Of a DNA stretch of 18,582 bases, positions 13,650-18,582 are shown one piece after another. Under the pieces are notes generated by a model. It searched no databases. It saw nothing but the letters and a program-made list of their open reading frames with translations, and was not told the DNA's origin. The stretch covers positions 1 through 18,582 of the forward strand of contig CARDPF010000025.1 of the NCBI GenBank assembly GCA_948960675.1. Direction: 5' to 3'. The stretch comes from an uncultured Eisenbergiella sp. GTDB taxonomy: Bacteria; Bacillota; Clostridia; Lachnospirales; Lachnospiraceae. A program made the translations under genes and the position numbers. Within the stretch, counting starts at the first letter, position 1. Each line of letters begins with the position of its first letter.

Positions 13650-15029
13650 TCAAAACCGCATATAGATAAACTGTTCCGCACTGTAACCCGGCCCATAAAC
13701 GCCAAATATGAAAATGAAGACCATCAACAGGTAAAAAAACAAATATCTGACCACATTTTGTTTCTGCTGAATAAACACCGGCATCTGTATCTGCCTTTTT
13801 GTGCAAAACCAGTCCACCGCCCACACTGTGCAGATTCCCGTTACGATCAGCAAAATTTCCATGGCGCTCAGCTGCAAACCCATTCTGGCCTGCATCCAGG
13901 TTTTTGGACAAAAGCCTGCGGTAAACATGCGCCCAATGTAAAAGAACGCATCCCCCAGACTACTTGCCCGGAAGAAAATCCAGGCAAAAGCCACCTCCAG
14001 AAAGGTAACGCTGCAAAAGGACAATGCTCCCCAGCCCTTTTTCTTTCCGCATGCTTCCACTACCGAATAAAAGCCATGCAAAAGCCCCCAGACAATAAAG
14101 TTCGCCCCCCTTCCGTGCCATGCGCCGCATACCAAAAATATGATCATGGTGTTGACACATTTGCGGGCCAATCCCTTGCGCCCGCCGCCAAGGGGAATAT
14201 AGAGGTAATCCCGCAGCCATGCCCCCAGGGAAATGTGCCACCTACGCCAAAAATCCGCGATTCCGCAGGCAAAATAGGGCGCTTTAAAATTCTGGGTCAA
14301 TTCTATCCCGAAAATTTTGGCACACCCTATCGCAATATAGGAATATCCCGCAAAATCACAGTAAATTTGCACGGTATAAAAAAGGGCCCCCAAAAGCAGC
14401 CAAAAGCTGTCAAAGGATGTGGGCGCGGCAAAAATTGGGTTCACCACTGCCGCCAGCCTGTCCGCCACCACCATTTTCATAAAATAGCCCCACAGCAGAT
14501 AGGCCAAAGCAGTGGAAAGCCTTCCCCGGTCCCGAAGCGTCACCTGTTCCAGCCTTTTGATCTGGGGCAAAAACGCCTGCCCCCTCTCGATCGGACCGCT
14601 CACAAGCTTTGGGAAAAAGGCAAAATAGCAGCCCACATACACGAAATTTCTTTCCGCATGGCTTTTCCCCTGATAAATATCCATTATATATCCGATTCCC
14701 TGAAATACATAAAAAGACAGCCCCACCGACATCGCTATACTGTCCGGCAGACATTTGGACAGCAGCAGGACACAAACGCATATGGTAACTACGGCACACA
14801 CTTTCGCAGCCTTTTTATGCCCTGCCCCTACCGCATCTTCCACATGCATTCCCACTGCCCATATACAAAAAGAAAAAATCACAAGAACCGCCAATGACCG
14901 CAGATCCATCCATCCGCAGCAGGCATAACTGGCAAAAAGCAACCACACCGGACGCCCTTTTTTAGGCAACAAAAAGAACAATGTCACAACCATCCCCAGA
15001 AAAACCGGGAACATCATTGACACAAACAA
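13650..15029 (-). CDS. MBOAT-family O-acyltransferase (AlgI/DltB-like)
   Basis: Polytopic membrane enzyme that moves acyl (usually acetyl) groups across the membrane for O-acylation of a surface polysaccharide or teichoic acid; 459 residues with about ten hydrophobic segments. Signature blocks are PKLVSGPIERG (140-150), QIYCDFAGYSYIAIG, NFKAPYFACGIADFWRRWHISLGAWLRDYLYIPLG (broken here at DFWRRWHISL, His265), and CGAWHGRGANFIVWGLLHG with catalytic His305 and second conserved His318. The start is TTG 15027-15029 with AGGAG six bases upstream; GTG 15021-15023 is second choice. No dltA/dltC homologue is present, so acetyl transfer is more likely than D-alanylation. Confidence 0.92.
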   Translation of the reverse strand: MFVSMMFPVFLGMVVTLFFLLPKKGRPVWLLFASYACCGWMDLRSLAVLVIFSFCIWAVGMHVEDAVGAGHKKAAKVCAVVTICVCVLLLSKCLPDSIAMSVGLSFYVFQGIGYIMDIYQGKSHAERNFVYVGCYFAFFPKLVSGPIERGQAFLPQIKRLEQVTLRDRGRLSTALAYLLWGYFMKMVVADRLAAVVNPIFAAPTSFDSFWLLLGALFYTVQIYCDFAGYSYIAIGCAKIFGIELTQNFKAPYFACGIADFWRRWHISLGAWLRDYLYIPLGGGRKGLARKCVNTMIIFLVCGAWHGRGANFIVWGLLHGFYSVVEACGKKKGWGALSFCSVTFLEVAFAWIFFRASSLGDAFFYIGRMFTAGFCPKTWMQARMGLQLSAMEILLIVTGICTVWAVDWFCTKRQIQMPVFIQQKQNVVRYLFFYLLMVFIFIFGVYGPGYSAEQFIYMRF

Positions 15030-15094
15030 AATGTTCTCCTCCCATCATTCAATTTTTCACGTCCCCATGATTGTCGCCTGTCTTTTCACAAAAA

Positions 15095-15172
15095 CGGTTT
15101 TTCCACATGTATGCACAAAAACCGCTTTCTTAAAAGCTTGGCTTTGACACAAACTGGTTTCCCAAAAACCAG
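15095..15172 (-). other. Leader of the acyltransferase gene with three consecutive hairpins
   Basis: In transcript order: CTGGTTT/AAACCAG (15154-15172, loop 5), GCTTT/AAAGC (15124-15137, loop 4), and CGGTTTTT/AAAAACCG (15095-15124) with an inner CAT/ATG pair. They fill the ~160-base leader between the predicted start and the acyltransferase. The last stem is followed by TTTTTG, so it could attenuate transcription. No known riboswitch class was recognised. Confidence 0.45.
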
Positions 15173-15193
15173 CCTTCGCTTTCTGCTTTTACC

Positions 15194-15199
15194 AGTATA
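15194..15199 (-). promoter_or_regulatory. Extended -10 promoter of the acyltransferase operon
   Basis: Minus strand TGGTATACT gives TATACT with the TG extension. No good -35 is seen 17 bases upstream. It lies about 40 bases beyond the glycerate kinase stop. Confidence 0.5.
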
Positions 15200-15237
15200 C
15201 CACAAAACAAAATTTTTTATAGCCATTGCTGCCAAAA

Positions 15238-16389
15238 TTAAGAAAACCTTAACAAACAACACTGCCAAAGCCTGCATACCTGCTCTACCGTATCCGCCAG
15301 ATTCCGTGCGGCATTTTCAGGTTCCATCGCCTCCTGTAGTGTCAACGCACCGCGCAGGATGGGAAAATAGGCGTCGATTCCCTGTGCATGACACAAACCG
15401 GCATCCCCCGCTATGCATCCTGCAAACGCGATCACCGGCTTTCTGTATTTCTTGGCCAAAGCCGCAACCCCAACCGGGGCCTTCCCCATGGCCGTCTGCC
15501 CGTCCAGACATCCCTCTCCCGTGATCACCAAATCCGCGTCTGCCAGTTTTTCCTCCAATCCGGTTTCCCGCAGGACCAACGAAACGCCGGGCTCCAATGA
15601 TGCATGTAAAAATGTCCGGAGCGCAAAACCCAAACCGCCCGCCGCTCCTGCGCCGGGATACAAGGGGTCGGAATCCTTACAGATTTTTGCCGAAAGACGG
15701 GCATACCGGCCAAGCCAGTCGTCCATCTTTTCAACTGTCTCTACATCTGCCCCTTTCTGCGGGCCAAACACCGCACTACACCCAAGCGGCCCACACAGCA
15801 CATTTTTCACATCACAGGCGACATGAAACGAACACTCGGACAGCTGGGGAAGGACATTTTGCATTCCGATCGTTTCCAGACAGGCCAGTCCCTTTGCCCC
15901 GTAAGGCACAGGCTTTTTCTCCGCGTCCAAAAAGTCGAACCCAAGTGCCTGCAGCATTCCCACCCCACCGTCATTGGTGGCACTGCCGCCGATACCGATG
16001 ATAAACTTCCGGCAGCCCTGACGGATGCCGTCGCGGATAACCTCCCCCACCCCATAGGTAGTGGTGTCCAGCGGATTCCTCTTTTCTGCGGGAACCAGCG
16101 TAAGCCCTGCCGCACCGGACATTTCCAGTACCGCCGTGATCCGATCCTGCAAAATACCGTAGCGGCACGATACCTTTTCCCCCAGCGGCCCGGTAACACT
16201 GACCTGACGCAGTCTTCCTCCCATCCCTTTGGTCAAAATCTCCACGGTGCCCTCACCGCCGTCCGCCAGCGGGCACACTTCTGTCGTGGCCTTTGCAAAT
16301 ACCCGCCGGATTCCTGTCTCCACTGCATATCCCGCCGCAAGGGAAGATAAACTTCCTTTGAAAGAATCCATCGCTATCACTATACGCAT
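15238..16389 (-). CDS. Glycerate kinase (class II, GlxK/GarK family)
   Basis: Phosphorylates D-glycerate to 2- or 3-phosphoglycerate, feeding glycerate into glycolysis; cytoplasmic. The 383-residue length is normal. Family signatures seen are MRIVIAMDSFKGSLSS at the N-terminus, PLADGGEGTVE (40-50), IIGIGGSATNDGGVGMLQAL (130-149), DPLYPGAGAAGGLGFAL and DLVITGEGCLDGQTAMGKAP. The start is ATG 16387-16389 with GGGAGG six bases upstream; the 25-codon extension to 16464 begins inside a repeat and is rejected. The C-terminal tail (LWQCCLLRFS) is unlike the usual ending but short. It is probably transcribed from a promoter at 16699-16727 through the repeat. Confidence 0.95.
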   Translation of the reverse strand: MRIVIAMDSFKGSLSSLAAGYAVETGIRRVFAKATTEVCPLADGGEGTVEILTKGMGGRLRQVSVTGPLGEKVSCRYGILQDRITAVLEMSGAAGLTLVPAEKRNPLDTTTYGVGEVIRDGIRQGCRKFIIGIGGSATNDGGVGMLQALGFDFLDAEKKPVPYGAKGLACLETIGMQNVLPQLSECSFHVACDVKNVLCGPLGCSAVFGPQKGADVETVEKMDDWLGRYARLSAKICKDSDPLYPGAGAAGGLGFALRTFLHASLEPGVSLVLRETGLEEKLADADLVITGEGCLDGQTAMGKAPVGVAALAKKYRKPVIAFAGCIAGDAGLCHAQGIDAYFPILRGALTLQEAMEPENAARNLADTVEQVCRLWQCCLLRFS

Positions 16390-16452
16390 CGCTGTCCTCC
16401 CGTTCCCTGCTTGGCTCCCACAAGCTTTTATTCCCCGGATTTGGAGAAATTC

Positions 16453-16598
16453 GTTACTATTCACGGGTCAGGAATGCGCATAAACTGCGCATTCCGTGAG
16501 AACATGATACAAGGGTGAGGGGCGGTTTTTGCGCAGCAAAACCCGTAATACCGCCCCGAATCGTTACTATGAGCGGCCCACGGGCCGCGAATAGTAAC
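16453..16598 (-). repeat. Dispersed multi-hairpin repeat, copy B (full length, inverted termini)
   Basis: The 146-base element is bounded by GTTACTATTC (16453-16462) and its inverse GAATAGTAAC (16589-16598). It holds three hairpins. One is GGAATGCGCA/TGCGCATTCC around TAAAC (16471-16495). The second is GGGGCGGT/ACCGCCCC with inner TTTTGC/GCAAAA (16519-16557). The third is a terminal palindrome GTTACTAT-GA-GCGGCCC-AC-GGGCCGC-GA-ATAGTAAC (16563-16598) with symmetric GA/GA mismatches. It carries no reading frame of its own. The size, inverted ends and lack of coding resemble a MITE-like or REP-like element. Confidence 0.85.
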
Positions 16599-16698
16599 AT
16601 AAATTCCCATAAAACCCCTATATCTGCCAAAGTACGCAAATGGAATATGTTCCCCAAAACGCCTCCCTTTGCCGCGATTCCAACCGGTGTTTTCTTTC

Positions 16699-16727
16699 AT
16701 TATACAAACGAAAGTTACAATTAGCAA
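16699..16727 (-). promoter_or_regulatory. Putative promoter for glycerate kinase
   Basis: Minus strand TTGCTA (16722-16727) and perfect TATAAT (16699-16704) are 17 bases apart. The transcript would have a leader of about 300 bases containing repeat copy B. Apart from this promoter and repeat C, 16599-16842 shows no gene I can support. Confidence 0.6.
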
Positions 16728-16765
16728 TACTCAACAAACCCGCTGCAAAGGGCAGCACACTAAAG

Positions 16766-16806
16766 GTGTTACTATGAGCGGCCCACAGGCCGTGAATCAA
16801 TGTCAC
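16766..16806 (+). repeat. Dispersed repeat, copy C (terminal palindrome only)
   Basis: GTTACTATGAGCGGCC followed by CACAGGCCGTGAAT matches the terminal palindrome of copies A and B and keeps the GA mismatches beside the stem. It ends AATCAATGTCAC, the same end as copy A. It sits 37 bases beyond the stop of the Rpn-like gene. No T-run follows on the minus strand, so I do not call it a terminator. Confidence 0.7.
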
Positions 16807-16842
16807 TTCTGCCGCCTGCGGAAACCAATTTTACAAACACTT

Positions 16843-17808
16843 CTATATTCCGTATTCTGCATACAGCTTTCTGCGTGCCGACGCATAACGGCTTGCCCGC
16901 AGGACATCGTCCTGCCTGCCATCCTGCAGCAAAGCCTCAATCAACTTTCCAAGTTTTTCCTCCCCTTCTTTTTTACCTTCTTTCTTGCCTTCCTTTTTCC
17001 AATCCTGAGCCAGTTCCTGTAATGCTTTGCACATATTAAAATCCTCCCGTTCCTTGTTTTTGTATGCTTCCTTTTCCCGAAATAAAAAGGGAATTTGCAG
17101 CATAGTACAGATTACATCATAAGTATCCGCATCCAAATGTGCAAACCTCTCCTCATTTTTCTGGCAGTATTTCCAAAACGCTTGTTTATCTTTGCGGCGT
17201 TTAAGCAAACCCACCAGTTCCCGCAAACCCGTTTGGAAATGGGTTTCCTCCAATTCCTCCACACATACCACATTCATCCGGTAGTTTACCGCCAGCTTCT
17301 CCAGTTCCTCATCCATCCCTCCCATATCCAGCATCTCCTGCAGCTGCCGTGCTGCCCTCCATTTCCCCGTCCCATGATAAAAAACGATCGTTACCACCGG
17401 TATCAGCCTATCCGTTTTCCTCATCCCGGAAAGAAACTCTTCCCCCCTCTTAAGTATCCCTTCCCTCCTATATTGTTCCCGCAGGTGTCGCGCCTGCTTT
17501 CCAATCTCCATCATGTCATATTCCCCGCACCTAAGCGGCATGCCGTAATGAATTTTATCCTGATTTTCCAATGCAATCTTCACAAAATGCCGCTTCCTGC
17601 AAAGCAGCTTTATCACATCCCGCTCCGCCTCCCCCGTGTACAGCCTGCCGTCTTTTCCCCGCCTCTTCCCCACATAATCCCGCTGCCCCTCTGCCAGTTC
17701 ATGGGGAAAGATTACTTCCTTCCCTTTGTAAATATACCCGTTGCAAAAATCCGCAAACACCTCCGGTTTGCTCAAATACCAGCCTAATTGCCTGCTCTTT
17801 CTTCCCAT
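16843..17808 (-). CDS. Rpn-family PD-(D/E)XK nuclease-fold protein (often annotated as putative transposase)
   Basis: 321 residues from ATG 17806-17808, chosen because GGAGGACACTGG precedes it. The N-terminal domain matches the Lachnospiraceae Rpn-like family: VFADFCNGYIYKGKEVI (17-33), then Asp64 in EAERDVIK and the E-x-Q motif Glu81-Asn-Gln83 in IALENQDKIHYGMPLRCGEYD. The mid region VVTIVFYHGTGKW is also family-typical. The C-terminus has a triple KKEG repeat (271-282) and a helical tail. Rpn proteins are DNA endonucleases that promote recombination in E. coli; here activity is inferred. No inverted repeats or target duplication show it is a mobile element. It is monocistronic. Confidence 0.87.
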   Translation of the reverse strand: MGRKSRQLGWYLSKPEVFADFCNGYIYKGKEVIFPHELAEGQRDYVGKRRGKDGRLYTGEAERDVIKLLCRKRHFVKIALENQDKIHYGMPLRCGEYDMMEIGKQARHLREQYRREGILKRGEEFLSGMRKTDRLIPVVTIVFYHGTGKWRAARQLQEMLDMGGMDEELEKLAVNYRMNVVCVEELEETHFQTGLRELVGLLKRRKDKQAFWKYCQKNEERFAHLDADTYDVICTMLQIPFLFREKEAYKNKEREDFNMCKALQELAQDWKKEGKKEGKKEGEEKLGKLIEALLQDGRQDDVLRASRYASARRKLYAEYGI

Positions 17809-17860
17809 CCAGTGTCCTCCGTTATGGCAACAGTTCAACCTTCCATGATCTTTTGCCCCT

Positions 17861-17866
17861 ATGATA
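17861..17866 (-). promoter_or_regulatory. Extended -10 box of the Rpn-like gene
   Basis: Minus strand TGGTATCAT: TATCAT with TG extension, about 53 bases before the start codon. No recognisable -35. Confidence 0.4.
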
Positions 17867-18090
17867 CCACGGATTGCTCCGCGCGCTGCGCTCCTCTACA
17901 GTCCGTCCCAAACAAGCGCCATTGTTGACGCACTACCACACTACTACAACTGCCACCGCTAAAACAATTTGAAAATACCGGCGATACGCCTGATTCAATA
18001 CAGAAACCGGAAAATGCCGCCCCTGCCGGCATTCCCGTCACAAAAATTCCATAGACTCAGATTCCCCTGCCCTTTGCAGGAATGATATTT

Positions 18091-18120
18091 ATTATAACAG
18101 AGATTTCCTCCCTAAAGCAA
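18091..18120 (-). promoter_or_regulatory. Minus-strand promoter in the 17809-18167 intergenic region
   Basis: TTGCTT (18115-18120) and TATAAT (18091-18096) are 18 bases apart. It reads towards the Rpn-like gene 280 bases away. A 60-codon frame at 17859-18041 between them lacks a ribosome site and I do not support it. A small hairpin CCTGC-CCTTT-GCAGG is at 18066-18080. Nothing else was recognised in this stretch. Confidence 0.4.
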
Positions 18121-18167
18121 GAACAAAAGTCAACAATCCCACGGAAATCGTTACAGGTTGGCCTTCA

Positions 18168-18236
18168 TCATGCGGTACGCCGACAGGCGTGGCAGCGGCA
18201 GGACAGCCCCTTACAGTGCGGGCAGTTCTTACGCAT
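18168..18236 (-). CDS. Candidate micro-ORF, 22-residue cysteine-rich peptide (left arm of palindrome)
   Basis: Begins MRKNCPHCKGLSCR and ends CHACRRTA, with stops TGATGA. Five cysteines (positions 5, 8, 13, 15, 18) suggest a tiny zinc-knuckle-like or redox peptide. The first part lies in the perfect 43-base arm; the second part lies outside it and differs from the right-arm copy mostly at silent codon positions. No ribosome site is seen next to the ATG; the frame is open further upstream (…KFHRLHAT), so a longer non-ATG start is possible. I do not recognise the family. It may be a by-product of a repeat. Confidence 0.35.
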   Translation of the reverse strand: MRKNCPHCKGLSCRCHACRRTA

Positions 18237-18422
18237 GGTGGCATGCAAACGGTGGAATTTCCCCAAATGCCGTTCCAGCCCAGTCGGATAACGCGGACTG
18301 TTTGAGCGCAGCGAGTTTTACGCGTTTTCCGACTGGGCTGGAGTGGCATTTTGGTGAAATTCCCCGTTTTGCATGTATACATGCGTAAGAACTGCCCGCA
18401 CTGTAAGGGGCTGTCCTGCCGC
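18195..18422. repeat. 228-base near-palindrome (long inverted repeat)
   Basis: Outer arms 18195-18237 and 18380-18422 are perfectly complementary over 43 bases. Inner arms 18238-18295 and 18321-18379 are complementary with scattered mismatches and two or three single-base indels, including a long perfect run through CCAGCCCAGTCGGA. The loop is about 25 bases. Expressed RNA would form a hairpin of about 100 base pairs. Flanking bases beyond 18195 and 18422 retain partial similarity that matches at the codon level. Confidence 0.9.
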
Positions 18423-18443
18423 GCCTGCCGACACACTGCCTGA
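18381..18443 (+). CDS. Candidate micro-ORF, 20-residue cysteine-rich peptide (right arm of palindrome)
   Basis: Reads MRKNCPHCKGLSCRACRHTA then TGA. Cys5, Cys8, Cys13 and Cys16 form a C-x2-C-x4-C-x2-C pattern compatible with a minimal zinc site. Compared with the left-arm copy it lacks two codons (TGC CAC) in frame. Among the five remaining differing codons, four changes are silent (Cys, Arg, Thr, Ala) and one is Arg to His. Upstream, GGTGA at 18353-18357 might serve a TTG start at 18369 or a GTG at 18354 in the same frame. Confidence 0.35.
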   Translation: MRKNCPHCKGLSCRACRHTA

Positions 18444-18474
18444 ATCCATGGCTAAACGAAATGACATGATACCA

Positions 18475-18529
18475 GGGTCAAAAGGTCATGTATGACATGC
18501 TTGCATGTCAATACATGACTTTTGGACCC
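18475..18529. repeat. Long hairpin at the right window edge
   Basis: GGGTCAAAAGGTCATGTATG… pairs with …CATACATGAC-like sequence and GACTTTTGGACCC, leaving two or three single-base bulges over roughly 26 base pairs; the centre is GACATGC-TT-GCATGTC. A further ATGACATG is at 18461. No T-run follows on either strand. The rest to 18582 holds no gene I can support. Confidence 0.65.
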
Positions 18530-18582
18530 GCAAAAACACCGAAAAGTAGCCATTTTTCGCAGAAAAATGAGCGGATTTGAGG

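Noticed and set aside
13644..14897. 417-codon plus-strand frame
   Set aside because: Antisense shadow of the acyltransferase gene; Pro/His/Lys-rich low-complexity translation typical of antisense frames.
15086..15277. 63-codon minus-strand frame between acyltransferase and glycerate kinase
   Set aside because: It overlaps the kinase end, the predicted promoter and the leader hairpins; no ribosome site.
16390..16464. 25-codon N-terminal extension of glycerate kinase
   Set aside because: It begins in the terminus of repeat B and passes over the good GGGAGG site at the real start.
16843..17808. Insertion sequence call for the Rpn-like gene
   Set aside because: The protein is of a family labelled putative transposase, but no flanking inverted repeats or target duplication are seen; copy C is on one side only.
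1..18582. CRISPR array or toxin-antitoxin pair
   Set aside because: No regularly spaced direct repeats and no recognisable toxin-antitoxin arrangement on either strand.

Overview
The window looks like a chromosomal segment of a Gram-positive Clostridia member, most likely Lachnospiraceae. The reasons are strong AAGGAGG ribosome binding sites, TTGACA/TATAAT promoters, a tRNA-Leu without an encoded CCA, and protein families typical of that group: LanFEG-type peptide export, a Clostridia-type Y-family polymerase, a DUF2974/Mbeg1-like hydrolase and an Rpn-like PD-(D/E)XK protein. Assignment is by family recognition only; no search was run.

Layout. (1) 1-4180, minus strand, visibly AT-rich: a lantibiotic-immunity type module with ATPase (LanF-like), two permeases (LanE- and LanG-like), response regulator and a histidine kinase cut by the window edge. 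The five genes are tightly packed or overlapping, and a likely regulator-binding direct repeat lies upstream of the ATPase. No precursor peptide or modification enzyme is visible. (2) 4183-4820: an intergenic block with a structured dispersed repeat, tRNA-Leu(CAG) with its promoter and terminator, and several more hairpins. (3) 4821-6218: an AraC-family regulator with an apparent one-base deletion near its C-terminus. (4) 6071-8899, minus: an uncharacterised small protein, a DUF2974 hydrolase and a Y-family DNA polymerase in one operon. (5) 9118-12602, plus: LacI-type regulator, glucuronate isomerase (uxaC) and a NYN-nuclease/double-LOTUS protein in one operon, with a putative LacI operator in the leader. 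(6) 12623-15029, minus: an MBOAT O-acyltransferase and its SGNH partner, a two-protein cell-surface acylation set. (7) 15238-16389, minus: glycerate kinase, with a full copy of the dispersed repeat in its probable leader. (8) 16843-17808, minus: an Rpn-like nuclease-fold protein. (9) 18168-18582: no conventional gene, but a 228-base near-palindrome whose two arms each carry a tiny cysteine-rich reading frame pointing outward, then a second long hairpin.

The most unusual signals are the mirrored cysteine-rich micro-ORFs at the right end, whose differences are mostly synonymous plus one in-frame indel. Next come the dispersed multi-hairpin repeat (three copies, one compensatory base-pair change, inverted termini), the orphan AT-rich LanFEG-RK module that stops at one of those repeats, the uxaC operon ending in a NYN/LOTUS protein, and the AraC frameshift. 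Two convergent gene pairs share bidirectional terminators whose loops hold the minus-strand stop codon.
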